A stretch of DNA of 64,000 nucleotides from Paratinospora sagittata (lineage: Eukaryota; Streptophyta; Magnoliopsida; Ranunculales; Menispermaceae), in NCBI GenBank assembly GCA_035771175.1, contig CM069597.1:48056540-48120539 (forward strand), in the 5' to 3' direction. The notes beneath the pieces are model-generated. The model had not been told where the DNA came from, searched no databases, and saw only the letters and a program-made list of their open reading frames with translations. Position numbers and translations under genes: made by a program. The first letter of the stretch is position 1, and each line of letters opens with the position of its first letter. Below are positions 37,149 to 49,731 of the stretch, one piece after another.

Positions 37149-39913
37149 CTAAGCAATAGGAGCAACCTTAACTTGATCCAAGACAGGTCCGCAAAGAGAT
37201 CCAAAGTTATCAATCTTTGTATGATAATAAGTACTGTAGAATGTGATCCTCGTCCTATTCGAGATTGCTTGGAATTTCAAACTAGCAGTCTTGAAAGCAC
37301 CCTTTCCTTGTGAAGTGAATGGCACTTTAAGGGTATGTTTTGCTGCAAATGCTTCGACCATCATGGACCCATGGCACCCATTCTTTGCATCACCCACTGC
37401 AAATGAGAGATTGTAGAATTTTCCAATTATTGTTCTGAGAACTTGGGCAATTGCGCTTTCCCTCCCAGCAACTAGCTCAACCGCAAAATTTCCAGAGGGA
37501 ACATTGTAGTGCTTTGAATCTATGTATTTCACAGCTTTTAGCGATTCAATGATCCAGCCGGGTAATGGAGATGTAAGGTCTTCTTGCTTTGGAGGGAGGA
37601 GGACTCCATTGGAGGCATTTTTGAACAGATGAGGACCCGTCTCAAAATCCGGATTCCTAACCAAGTTATCTGCAGTAAATTTTGATGCAAGATTTGTCAA
37701 GTTTTGAACAATGTTCAAGAGAGCTTGAGAGGGCAATTCAAGCAAGAAAATGGGCAATCACACTACTCCAGATTAATAGCATAATAGCATTTGCAGACAG
37801 TTTAGCTAATTTTTAAGTTGCCAAAGTTCTCCCATACTACAGGTTTAGATTGCTTAAAGCATCATTGTTCGAATCGTGATCCAAACCAGTGAATCATACA
37901 GTTCAAACTTCAATTCACCCAAAACAATTTGAATTTGATTCCTGAGTCACTATACTTGTGAGTCACTAGGTCCGAGAATCATTGATTAGGTAAAGAAAAA
38001 AAACACTAACACGTTTATTACTCTTATGGGTGTTTCAATTCACATTTGTATTGTGAATCTTCCGATTTATTGATCCAAATTCCGATCTATTGGGTGAGTC
38101 TAGATCTCCAACTAGTATCTATGTTGTCCTGAACTTAAACCGCATATGGGCCTAGGCGTGGGGTTTCACTCCAAAAAACCTTGGGACTAGTGAGAGTGAG
38201 ATCCCAACTTCTATTCTCAGTTATAAACTTCTCTATATCCCATGTAAGACTATGATTATTATTATTATGGTCCCAAAATACCCAACAGTACCACTGCACG
38301 ATATAGACAACTATGGCTAACACTATCGATCAAAAGAAAATTAAAATAAGAACACCCACCATATAATCAAATGAATTGTATACCTCTGGTTGGAAAGACT
38401 GGGAGGAGCTCCTTAATGGCAACAACATCTAAGAGAGGACCACAAGCAGGATCTTCTTGAATTCCTGAATTATGGAATGTCACAGTAACAACATTAGTTT
38501 TAGCCCTGAATCCAAAAGCATAAATATCACCTCCATTGCTGTCATAAAGTGTTTGAAGAGGAAGATCTCCAGTTTGAGGAGGAACAATGACTCTTAAAAC
38601 TTCATCTTGAGCACAAGTCCTTGAAGCCCCGAATGTCAGAGAGTATAGAGAGCCCGGTTTAACTGATACGTTTTGAGAGATCGAAGCCTCGTTTCCAAGC
38701 CTTACAGCATGAACACCATGAGCAACAGCAAAGAACATGCCACCAGGTTGAGGCCCTCCATGGATGTATTCAACAAGGCCATGGATTTCCCAATCTGGGA
38801 GTGAGTGTTTTCCCATTATGATTGTTTTGTTGAGCTTCGAAGGCCTTGGAGCTATCTCAAAGTTGCCATTTTGGAGAAATCCTATCAGAAAGTAGTACAA
38901 ATATGAAAAATGTGAGAAAAAGTTTGATGTTAAAATGGATCAAATCAAAAGTTACAATGATCCACAGAGACAAATGGTAAAACACTGAAAATTCCATTGG
39001 AGCGTTAAAAACAGTACCAAAGTTCATAAAAATAAAAGAAACATAAGATTTTCCAATGCCCACTTAACTGAAATCTGAATCCAACTAAATATAAATGAGA
39101 AAATATCAATCTACTTCCTGTATGTTATGTGAAAAAGTATAATCTGCGTACTGAGTGAAGATCTAAAGGTTCGATAAAATAACTAGAACACCCAACTTAT
39201 TAGAACAGATAAAGAACAACTAAAAGGTCTCCAAGATGCACAAAAGAATGGAGGAAACAAATAAGAAAAGTAAACACCCATTTCATCAAAAACAGATCTG
39301 AGCTCCAAACCAGACCCCAAATAACAGGGATAAAGCTTAGATCTGACCATCAAAGACACTAAACTAGTAAACAAAAAAACATATATAGAAAATACTCATT
39401 TGAGTAAGAGAGATCGGAAAAACAACCTCAAAATCACATTTTTAAGAGTTAAAAGTTGCAAAAAAAATGAGAGAGAAGAAAATGGCAAACACCCACCACA
39501 CTAAAACACAGTAAAACAAAGAAGAATGAGAAACCACAAATGATCCCAACTCACCCAACAAGAAAATACCCATTTCATTGAAAGAGATCAGAACAACAAA
39601 AACACCCCCAAAATGACATTTTTAAGAGGTTAAAGTTACAAAAAGAAGAAAACAGCAAACACCCACCACACTAAAACACAGTAAAACAAAGAAGAACGGC
39701 AAAAAAACAAAAAAGATCCCAACTCACCCAACATGAAAATAGCACCAGAAAATGCATGGAAAGTTAAGTAACATTGCAAAAATACAAGAGATAGACCAAG
39801 AAGAAGTAGTGAAGTTAGCCATTACCCTCAAGAAAAACAGCTGAAGAAGGAGCAGGACCAGAGAAGAGAAGTGAGGAGAAGAAGAGTAGAAGAGGAAGAA
39901 ACAGAGCTGCCAT
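37149..39913 (-). CDS. DUF642 cell-wall protein (BIIDXI/DGR-like)
   Basis: DUF642 proteins are secreted to the plant cell wall, and some bind pectin methylesterases or cellulose in vitro. Three exons join in frame: 39913-39826, 38881-38384 and 37669-37149. They give about 368 residues, the usual length. Exon 1 encodes a signal peptide (MAALFLPLLLFFSSLLFSG...), cleaved about residue 23-27. Exon 2 holds the first galactose-binding-like repeat, opening GFLQNGNFE and containing LPDWEIHG, VHAVRLGNEA and DPACGPLLD. Exon 3 holds the second, opening DNLVRNPDFETGPH and containing LPGWIIESLKAVKYID, NFAVELVAGRESA and LCGPVLDQV. Paired conserved cysteines are present. Intron 1 is about 0.9 kb and holds a tandem duplication. 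The frame is intact throughout. Confidence 0.95.
39392..39738. repeat. tandem duplication, period 170 bp, in DUF642 intron 1
   Basis: Two imperfect copies share a stretch around ACACCCACCACACTAAAAC (39489 and 39659) and a GATCCCAACTCACCCAACA end. Confidence 0.85.
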
Positions 39914-40168
39914 TTCTACTGTTAATCAAAGCTAGCGAGCTAACCAAGAAGTGAAGAAAACAGAAGCCTAAGAGCTCAAATTTATAGTGAAAAATGGAAA
40001 TGGGCGTGTGAAGGTGCCAAGAAAAAGCTGAGCCAAAAATCACATTCAAAGAGCTATTGAGGATGCCAGAGCTTTGTCTGCTGTGTGTTTCAAAAATCTT
40101 CACTTTAGTTTTTTTTTTTCTTTTTCAAAAAAGAACACAAGATAATCTATCATCTCACATGATTCCGC

Positions 40169-41497
40169 CACGTGGATAGATCTACTTTCTGTGTGTTGGG
40201 TCTTCTGTGCGTTTGACCCACTTTGTCCTTTACGACAGGTTTTTACTATATTTTAGGTATAGAGAATTTGATATTACACCTGTTAGGAAATGCCGTGTGC
40301 CACTGCTAAATCTTTTTAGTTGACAAGACGTGACACAGAGAAAATAAGATAAGAGAAAAGTTTCCATAAAAGATATTTTGCCCAGCTTTTTTGAGTTTTG
40401 AATAAGAGATACATTAATAAATTCTCTATTAATAAATATATTTTAGTTGGTTATGATATTTGAAATAGATGATAAATAAATTTGATGTTTAAGTAAAAAC
40501 AATTAAAGGTTTACAATTCGTTCATGATTCTTTATTATTATTATTATTAAATTTACCAATAAAATAATATATAGATGTCTTTAAATTTATGATTTAGTTT
40601 TGTCATAATTTATGCTATTAAAGCTGACAATCAATTGTGTCAACACCTCATTAGCGGGTCTCGTTTCAATTTATAAATTATTTTGACAATGACACTTTAT
40701 ACTTAATAAATATAACAATTAATATAATAAACTTTTATGCTTCTCTATTCATGCTATCAAAATAAATTTTAATGGTACAAAGTAGATTAATATGTAAATG
40801 TTATTAAATAATGAATTAATTTTTTCAATAACTCTCATCTTCAATTTTAGAGCTTTCTACTTTATATGTAGTAAATTTGATGCAATATGCATTACTTTAG
40901 TTTTGATTTACAAGTTAATTAATCTACACATTAATTAATTTAAAAAAAATATATCAGATATTTACATTGTACACATTTATATATATATATATATTTATTT
41001 ATTTATTTATAAAAATAATATACAAATCAACTGATTTCTAAATATTCGGTCTACAGGGCCCACAATGATCTGATGATGACCAATTAGTGTAATCTTTCAT
41101 AATAAACCATATAGTAAAATTAATAACAATATTAATAGTAATGTAAATGGGCCCGACAAAAGAAGGGTATTATATCGAAATTAGCGGCTTCAATTTTGCG
41201 AGATAATATTTAGCTTTTTAAATTTTATTTTTTTTCTCCCACAATAACAGGAGGATGACACGTGGGTCCCACACCTGACAACATCTAGCTCCTCCATTTG
41301 CGGTGCTTTTTGCGTCCCGTTTTGTGCGTTAGCCTATCTTCATCTCGCCTTCTCATAATTCTAAACAAATTACGCTCCGCTAAGCTTTGTCAGATTCCTT
41401 TACGGAGTTACTTACGGTGACGAGTCTTTGTTAGCATCGGATCCATAACTTTGCCACGTGGCGTACATGCCACATGGCTCTCTGATAATTTCACGTG
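40169..41497. promoter_or_regulatory. G-box (CACGTG) cluster upstream of the DUF642 gene
   Basis: Four perfect CACGTG palindromes at 40169-40174, 41259-41264, 41455-41460 and 41492-41497. Flanks are CCACGTGG, ACACGTGGG, CCACGTGGC and TCACGTGGG, the ABRE/G-box type bound by bZIP and bHLH factors. The last three sit in a GC-richer island (41250-41520) in otherwise AT-rich DNA. The nearest gene is the minus-strand DUF642 gene, 0.26 to 1.6 kb away; the NAC gene is 3.6 kb off. Regulation of DUF642 is inference. Confidence 0.5.
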
Positions 41498-41520
41498 GGC
41501 ACGCACGCTCGATTGTCGCA

Positions 41521-44151
41521 CTGATTCAGGGAAAATACCACTACATAGTGTATGATTAACTATTAATAATGTACACTTTTTTTATATTTATTTATTTATT
41601 TTGAAGGAGTTGATAATAATGTACACTTGATAGTTATATTTTTTGAAATGTATTTTCTTATATTTATACTATCATAATACACACAAGGTGTTGATAGTTT
41701 GATTAATCTTTTTTAATTTTAAAATATAATTTGGTAATATAATGGGTAAGATAGTAATTTTATATTTTAATTACTTCCACCACTTCTACAATTTCTTCAC
41801 TATTTATTTTTATTTTTTATTTTTTAAGACATGGGTATCCAGCTTGCGCTCATCCGAATAATTTCAGGGGTGCAAGTCCCTAATCAAAAAAAAATTTTAT
41901 CCGGATTCATACATATCTTGAAGAGAGAACAAGTGGATGAAGCTTGAACTTTTGCCTTCTCGGTAACGTGTCCTTCAGCTCAAATACTTGTCAACTCTTC
42001 GTTGATATTTTAAGACTTAAATTAGTATTTTATAATTTTACCATTTCTTACTCCTAAGATTTTTTCTAATTTTACCTATACTTTTAGTTTAAATAAATAG
42101 GGTAAACCTTTAAATTTGTTAAAAATAAATACTTTTAATAAAAAAAATACCAACACTTTATAAAACTTAAAATTTTGTTTAAATTAACAAAATTGCATGC
42201 AATGTGCGTCCACATATGCTAGTTATTTTTCTAAATAATATTTATACATTAGAACTTATTTAGGTTCTTGTAGTGGATACTATATCTATTCAACTCAACT
42301 TAACTTTTTCTAAATAATATTTATACATTATAACTTATTTAGTTTTTCGCAAGAGATATATATTATCTCTTCAACCCCTTTTTTTTTTTGAATATCTATA
42401 TATTTCTTCAACTCAACTTAATTTCATGAAGCTTTTTCTAATTATAGATAGTTGCTAACATTTATATTAGATGTAATTATATATATATATTATTTTCATG
42501 TATGTTATTTAAGTCTTCTTTTGTCTTTTTTTATTACCATTGCTTGTTACTAATTTACATTTTTATTGGTGGCATTTTATGACCATGTTAGGAAGAGTGC
42601 CTTATATATACATGATAATAATAAGGGTAGGATAATATAAAATAATATAGACAGAGATTACTAAAAAGATTTAACTTTTTTATAATTTAATTGCTAACTT
42701 AACATTTCATAGAGCGGAGTTTAAAAGCAGATTAATATAGCCGACCCGTATAATTGAAAAAAAACTTAGTTGAGTTTACCAATGAGGACCAACAAAATTT
42801 TATAGCTTGGCTTATCATTTTTTTTTTTCAAATTTAATTTATTTTTTGTTCTTTTATAAAAGTTCTTTGAATTTTTTGCATAATATTGAGCATTACAAAC
42901 AATTATAACAACAATTATGTTTATACGAAAATCCCAAAACAGAAATTGTTACACAAATGTACCTAATTCCGCAAGAATATTATTAAAAGAAATGTTAAAC
43001 ATTTGACCATATTCATACTTCTTTTAATTATCAATCTATACTACTTATAATAAATCTACTTCAACTCATTTACCATATGACCATTTTTATTAAACTTCCA
43101 GAATGTCTAGTACAATCATAATAAGTATTTGATTGCAAAGTTTTGAATATTTAATTAAATATATAAATATTTTTAATTATTTATATTAGATGTAAAAATT
43201 ATATTGATAAATTCATATTTTTATAGTTTTCTTGTTTGTGATTCTAATACAATTATTTTATTTGAAAATTAACTAGCTTCAAATCTCTCTATCTTTTTTT
43301 TTTGGTATCGATTTTTCGACACCCAACATGTGTCCTTCTCCCCTTTAGAGGGCGAGACTAATCTTTTTAGATTTAAGAATTTATAGAAGCAAAGACACCT
43401 CTCCTAATAGAGATAAGCGAGAAAGGGTTTAAACTCGTTATGGTATCGATTTTTTGACACCAAACACGTGTCCTCCTCCTCTTTAAAGGGCGAGATTAAT
43501 CATTCTAGATTTGAGAATTTGTAGGGACAAAGATACCTCTCTTAATAGAGATTAACAAGGAAGGACTTTAACTCGTTATTAGTCCTTCAACTGCACTTCG
43601 TAGTTTGCACCGGAACGAGTAAACCAACCCTTTTTGGTTTCAAATCTCTCAATCAATTAACAAATAAAACAGCCCAACAACGTTGTAGTTCTCTGTGATA
43701 TTTTTGTGGACCCATGCTATGACTTGTTTATAGGCCCATAGGGCTTCAAAGAGCTTTGCTCTGTTATCCTTAGCCTTCAACCTGCTTCATCTATCATGGG
43801 CTTCTGTGCCTATCTCTATCCGTTCTATGTATGATAGTGTTAAGACAAACTTAGAAAATGAGAATTTATTGCAATCATTTTTTTTTTCTAAAGAAAAAAT
43901 TAATTATGTGAGTGAGATTTGATGACTTCGAATCACGTACTCACAAATGATTCGAGGTCATGGAACCGCTCACAATGAAGAACCCATTATGCCGAGTGAT
44001 TTGTGAGATCTGTTTGTTCGCATTCGTCCCGCCTATTTTAAAATAGATATGAACATAATAGATGAGAAAAACGGATCAGTATGAACACAAGTTTTATATT
44101 CATTTTACAAGTGAGCCAGTTACAAACATTAATTGTCAAATGGACTAAGGG

Positions 44152-44191
<40 letters not shown>

Positions 44192-44930
44192 TAAAAATAA
44201 AATAAGTATTTAATATTTTTTACTAAATATATGATGACTAATTTAAATTTTTTTATTCATATGAATTTTTTCTTAAACATATAGTGACCGTGGGTGTTTG
44301 TTGTACTTAATTTTTAATATTTATAAATAAAATCTTAATCTAACATTTTATTGATGTTATATATTATTTGTATTTATTTAGATAAAAATAATAAGACTTT
44401 AAAAAAATATATATGTATATATTATTTATTTACTTTTACAGTAAACTTAATTACTAATATATATTGTTAATACTTGAAATATATATAAATAAAGACTTGT
44501 TTAAATACACTAATTTATTGTAAGCGTAATATCATATATTGCAACTTTATATGGTTTGTAATAATTAAATTATAATAATTTGTAATAATTAAATCTTTTT
44601 TATATTTAAATACACAAATACTTTATTTTTAAGTTTATTCATATCATTAAATAAGAAATATAAAAATTACTTTAGTTTTTTTTTGAAAAATAAGAGATTT
44701 TATATTTTTATGACTTATTTATGTTACTTTAAAGTTTTTAAAAAATATTTTTAAAAATAAATTATAAAATCTTTAAAATCTTTATAATTTTGTAGTCGTT
44801 GTATAGTTTTTTTTTAAAGCCGTTATATTAGGAGTACTTTTTAATTACATTGTAAAATATATCTATCTTAGTTGTAGTTCGTAATAAACTCTAACTAAAA
44901 CTATCTAATTCTGAAACCGTTACTCATTCA
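41521..44930. other. AT-rich intergenic DNA
   Basis: No gene is recognised. It holds a 79-bp tandem duplication near 42231-42388, the 138-bp duplication listed separately, and a TA microsatellite at about 44157-44188. Confidence 0.45.
43303..43579. repeat. tandem duplication, period 138 bp, of a dispersed repeat
   Basis: Copy 1 starts TGGTATCGATTTTTCGACAC at 43303 and copy 2 at 43441. Both contain a GTGTCCT...GGGCGAGA(C/T)TAAT core. The whole, with right-hand flank, is bracketed by a 12-bp direct repeat TTCAAATCTCTC (43278 and 43638). Confidence 0.8.
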
Positions 44931-44933
44931 CAC

Positions 44934-44946
44934 TCTATATATAAAC
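44934..44946 (+). promoter_or_regulatory. TATA box of the NAC gene
   Basis: TCTATATATAAAC, about 140 bases before the NAC ATG at 45084, the expected distance for a short leader. Confidence 0.6.
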
Positions 44947-45083
44947 ATATATATCTGAAAAATAACAAAAAAAACCCGCCTGAAATCAGAGAAAGAGAGC
45001 AGAGGATAAGAGCAAGCATAAAAGCAACATTACCTGTAGCCAAGTCTCTCTATCTTCTTCTTATTCTTCTTGTTTGTTCTGCA

Positions 45084-46542
45084 ATGGAAGGAGCCATTGT
45101 TCCTGCTGATGATGGTGGTCTCTCGTATTTCGAGTCGCTTCCACGCGGTTACAGGTTCTCTCCAACAGATTTCGAGCTCATCCATCACTTCCTCAGAAAC
45201 AAAATCTTGAATCCTCATTCATCTTTCAAAGAGATCCACGAAATCAACGTCTACAATTTCAATCCCGAACGTCTCACAGGTCTGTTTTTGATTTTTTTGA
45301 ATTCAAATATCTTTGATTGAAAAAATTAGAATTACTTGATGATTTGGATTATTGATTGATTTGTTGTTGTGGAAACGGTGATTTTTTTTGCAGCTATCTA
45401 TGGATTAAACAGAGCGAATGAATGGTACTTCTTCAGCCCTAGGAGTAGAAAGTACGTGAACGGAGATCGGCCTAATCGCAGTGCCGGGGACGGATATTGG
45501 AAGGCGACGGCAAAAGATAAGAAGATTTATTATTACTGTGGACAAAAAGTAGAAGGAAGAAAGAGAACTTTGGTGTTCTACCAAGGCAATCCTAATCCTC
45601 GTGGTACCAGTATTAAAACCAATTGGATCATGCAAGAATACGTTTTGCCAGATTCTTACTTACCTCGGCAAAATATGCACAACAACGGAGACGGAATCAT
45701 GCTTGTATGTTTCAATTTATAGTTCATGAGTTTCACCATCTTCTTGATCTTGATGTTGAGCTTTTTCTGAATTTGATACCTTGGTAATTTTTTTATTGCA
45801 GTTGAATCAATATGTTCTCTGCAAGATTTACAAGAAAAGAGGAAATAAAAATAGTAATCCAACGCAGGAAAATATGAATCAACTTGCTGATCAGAGATTA
45901 GAATATGATCATCGCTTCAACAACGGTGTTGTTAATGCTCATGAGAACAACAACAATTATAACAATATTCCAGCACCATTGCCTTCAGGTTCCTCCAGTA
46001 ATTATGCTCAGCTTGATCCGTCGCCTAGGTGTGCATGTGCGTTCTGCAATCCACTTTCATATCTAAATTGTTGCAGTAATGCTTCCATTAACGATCAGAA
46101 TCAAGAACTCACGGCAGTACTGTATGAGCAAATTAATGGTGGTGATGATCAGAGGAACTATAGCAACAATAATTATAATAATATGCCGGATCAGTTGCTT
46201 GCTATGAATGATCAGAATCAAGATCTCATGGTGGTGGAGGTTAATTGTGGTGTTGATGATATGAAGAACTTCAGTAACAATGATAATAATAATAATGTTT
46301 CAGATCAGTTGGCTGCTATGAATAATCAGGTTCAAGAACTGGTGGTGGAGCCTAATGGTGGTGCTGATCAGTTGAGCTTTAGCACAAGTGATATTTTTGA
46401 AGATTTGCCTGATTTAACTTTTTCAGATTTTGAACAGCGTCATCAACTGATGATGCCCGAAGAAGAAGCGTCACTTATTAATGCAGAATATTTGAATCAG
46501 AACTGTGACGAGCTGGGGCACGTGCTAGGATCTCAAAAATAG
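45084..46542 (+). CDS. NAC-domain transcription factor
   Basis: NAC proteins bind DNA through an N-terminal domain and activate through a variable tail. Three exons join in frame: 45084-45279, 45394-45704 and 45802-46542. They give about 415 residues. NAC subdomains appear in order: [19 protein letters not shown] (19-37), [63 protein letters not shown] and [13 protein letters not shown]. Compared with the common LPPGFRFHPTDEEL the first block is divergent, so this belongs to a less typical subgroup. Intron positions after subdomains A and D are as usual. The C-terminal tail is Asn/Gln/Asp-rich, with a Cys-rich patch ([15 protein letters not shown]), a near-threefold repeat, and an acidic hydrophobic end ([14 protein letters not shown]) resembling an activation motif. 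Confidence 0.95.
46087..46384 (+). repeat. 2.6-copy in-frame repeat in the NAC tail
   Basis: Units start at 46087, 46204 and 46318 with [16 protein letters not shown] and MNNQVQEL. The first two are 39 and 38 codons; the third is cut short. Each runs through an NGG/NCG-D motif and an Asn run to (S/P)DQL. Confidence 0.85.
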
Positions 46543-46735
46543 GCATTTAGATTCTTTTATTATTATTATTCTTTTATTTTTTATTTGTTTCGTGGGCAAG
46601 TGTTTTTGATCGTAGGGTGAGTAATTGTATAAACCCGATTAGAGCTTGCTACCGTTGTAAATATTTCCGATGATTTTTTCTTTTTCTTTTTTTCTTTTTC
46701 ATTGTTTAATTAATTAGGATTTTAATTGAATGAAA

Positions 46736-46770
<35 letters not shown>

Positions 46771-47373
46771 TGGTTATTGGATTCTGAGGTGTCCTGCTTT
46801 ATCAAGAGACTAATTCACATGAACTTGAGGTTACTATCGGGCGCTCGTTGGTTGAATGAAAGTATATCAAAATAAAAGAAAAACAATTATAAAAAGAGAA
46901 GATTCTTTAAATGCAATAAGATTACTTGCTGATTATGATACCATTTGGTAGCTCTGCTTAATCTCTACTTCTACTTCAAAACCAACCTTTAATTGTAGGA
47001 GATGTTTAACTTCTACTAAAATAAACAAAGTTTTTTTTTGCTTATTCTTGTAAAGGTTATACCTCTACTTTAATTAGAGCTTGAAAAAAATAATCTAAAA
47101 ATTAATTTTTTTTGTTACCCTCTATTTTTTTAGAGGTTGCAAATAGAGTTACGAAACACCACCTATATTGAAGATTAAAATATTTGTAAAATATAATGGT
47201 TATAAAAGATTAGTATTATGATGTAACAATGTTAATGGAAATTACTTAATTACTTGAAAAAATAAAATCCCCACTTCTTGAGTTCCTACCCTTATTCAAC
47301 TATTAAATTATGAGAAATAATTCTTTAACACCTAAAAGAACACATAAAGTAACACTGATGGGCTTTACGTGGG
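46543..47373. other. NAC 3' flank
   Basis: 3' UTR, then AT-rich DNA with a TA run at about 46737-46767. A short GAGGTGTCCTGCTTTATCAAG segment (46788 on) distantly matches the core of the 138-bp repeat. No gene is seen. Confidence 0.45.
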
Positions 47374-48160
47374 TGTAAGTTTTCTTTTCCTTATTATGTT
47401 CATTTTCTTTGGTAAATTTTATTTTTTTAACTCTCTCTTTTTATTGTTAAATATTGATGTTTTATTGTTGGCTTTTATGTTTTGAATTTGATTTTTTAGA
47501 TTGATACTCATTTATTTATATTTATAAAAGTCACTCCTTTAAACATATTAAAAATGTTAAGTTTAAAACAAAAAAAAAACATATTAAAAATGTCATAAGT
47601 TTGTTATTAATATATATATATATTCAACAACAAAGTTAATGTCATAAAATTATTTTTAATGGGAAAGTGATTTTTGGAAGTTTTGATTTTTCAACTAAAA
47701 AAAAAATAATTTTTGTTATTATTTTACTTTAGAAAATATAAAATATAAAATTTTATTTAAAAATTTTTTATTTAAAATAGAAAAATATTTTTTATTATTT
47801 TATTTTAGAAAAAGATTTATTGAAAAAAATTAACGAAAATCTTATATAAAAATAATTTTATTAAATTATATCCAAGAGAAATTATTTTTTAATTAAAAAA
47901 TTAGGTTGATATATATTCAAGAGAAAGTATTTTTAAAATAAAAATTATTTTTAGAGAAATCACATTTCCATTAAAAATAATGGAAAAATAATTTTATTAA
48001 CATACTTATCACATTTTTAATATTTATAATAGATTTAACCTTTGCCTATATAAATAAATGAGTTTTAATCTAAAAACTCAATACGAAATATAAAACCCAA
48101 CAATAAAACATCAATATTTAACATAAAAAACAGAAGATAATAAAGAAAGAAAAACTTACA
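47374..48160. mobile_element. foldback (long inverted-repeat) element
   Basis: The left arm begins TGTAAGTTTTC (47374) and the right arm ends in its complement CTTACA (48160). Shared blocks in opposite orientation include TTAAATATTGATGTTTTATT, ACTCATTTATTTATAT and ATATTAAAAATGT. The arms are imperfect and span several hundred bases each, with a short AT-rich centre. No transposase ORF is present. No convincing target-site duplication was seen. It is most likely a foldback-type MITE. Confidence 0.65.
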
Positions 48161-48288
48161 TAAATTATAGTCCTGCAATTGTTAATGAAAACTCAAGTAA
48201 AAGAAGTTGTATTGTACCCACATCTCAGCAAAAGCTTCTTATACAATATATGATTTATTTATGTAGATGGTTTGGACCCATCAAACAT

Positions 48289-48424
48289 TCAGAAATTGAT
48301 GAAGTTCTTCTCCTTCAAGCTTTTGCCCTTGAGGCTCACTTCAGAGGGAGTGAAATATTAATCGACCCCCAATCCTTTTGCTTTCTCAGTTGAAACTTGG
48401 TAGGATGGTTTGTCATCAGCACAC
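48289..48424 (-). pseudogene. orphan last exon of a CCR-like NAD(P)-dependent reductase
   Basis: After an intact acceptor (TTGCAG) the minus strand reads CADDKPSYQVSTEKAKGLG, then an in-frame stop, then FTPSEVSLKG and SLKEKNFINF with a terminal stop. This is the C-terminal exon of the cinnamoyl-CoA-reductase-like / short-chain reductase family, where the usual text is close to VSLKDTVESLKEKNF. Besides the internal stop, the TVE part of that motif is missing. No other exon of the gene is seen between 48425 and 49244. Confidence 0.8.
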
Positions 48425-49244
48425 CTGCAACGATCGTTTAAAAGTGAAAACTGATTGCAATATCAAACCAACAAAAGAATCATTTGCATCAAAAGTATGA
48501 AATCTACAAATTTTTAAGCTAAGTAGAAATTATTTCAAGCGTTAATCTTAACGTCCATCGGCAGAGAGATACTGCTGAATCACAAAATCATTAACGGAAG
48601 AAGCATGAAAGCTCAAAAACCACAAGGTAGTTGATTAAGCTTTCTTAATATCATTTTGCGTTGGTTGTACTGGATTTTCTTTTACATATGACATCAAATC
48701 TCTCAATACAGATCTACAAAAGCTTTGGCAGACTTTATATAAAAAAAAATTAAAATATTCATCACCTTTGTTTTTAAGAATTTTTATTATAAAATAATTT
48801 TAAAATGTTACTTTTTAATTTTTATTGCCCTTTTTTTTTAATGTTTAGGACCTCTTTTTCAAAAATTTTCATTTCTCTTTTAAAACAATATTGTTTGATT
48901 TTTACTCAAACTTATAAATTACATATTAGGTTTCTTTCTATATTTTTAGATTTCGTTAATGCATATTTATACAATTTAGTGGGTTTAGTATTGTTACTTA
49001 ATTAGTTGTCTAAATGCATTTTCTAATTAGTAGATCAATGTACATATATATATATGATTGATTAATATATTTTTTTTGATTAAACGTGGCAAGATCACTA
49101 CCGTTGGATGTCCAATAAAGACGATCCAGATTTCCTCAATTACCTCCACAAGTAGAACTCCTATGCCGATGTCTTCATCTTCATGTCTAATACTGTTCAT
49201 TTGCAGAGAAATTGTTCTGTATCTTTTAATTTTGTAGTAAGACA
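48425..49244. other. intergenic DNA left of the truncated copia element
   Basis: AT-rich, no recognised coding sequence apart from the start of the small interrupted ORF at 49244. Confidence 0.4.
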
Positions 49245-49294
49245 TGAGTGATTTTTGTGCTGGAGATGCAAGGGAAACATTCTATTTGTCGTCA
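49245..49294 (+). repeat. left copy of the 50-bp flanking duplication
   Basis: Starts TGAGTGATTTTTGTGC and ends TTTGTCGTCA. Identical base for base to 54092-54141. It is far longer than the 5-bp target duplication copia integrases make. Confidence 0.95.
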
Positions 49295-49695
49295 AAATTG
49301 CCCCTCTTTGAGCTCTATAAATAGAGCCTTAATTTCATTCTTCAAAATTATCTGAGAGAGATCAAATATTGAAAGAGATATAATTCTAGAGATCGAATAG
49401 GAGAGATCCAGAAAGCCTCAAAGAGAGTTTCTTTGAGAAGAAAAAGTGTGAGCTAATTTGTGAAGTTTTATCCACAAATTGAAGATACATAGATATTGTA
49501 TATCTGTGAGAGATCCACCGAAAGGTGAAGTTTGTAATCCCATTATATTATAGTGAAAGTCTTTAAGCGGCCTACGGGTCCCGTGATTTTTACCTCATCT
49601 TTTAGAGGGTTTTCCACGCTAAAATCTTTGGTGTTATTTTTGTTGTATTTTAGTTTGAGAATTTATCCTGGGATTGTGAAATTATTTCTTTACAA
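49295..49695 (+). repeat. truncated 5' LTR
   Basis: Matches 53662-54062 of the right LTR nearly base for base. It starts within the LTR at AAATTGCCC. It includes the GAGCTCTATAAATAGAGCC promoter-like palindrome (49310-49328), so the TATA is kept. Confidence 0.88.
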
Positions 49696-49731
49696 TCAGA
49701 CAATGGATCGACAAGATCATTTTTCAAAATT

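Noticed and set aside
41821..41960. Possible gene fragment near GGGGTGCAAGTCCC
   Set aside because: No open frame or recognised motif; probably degenerate repeat.
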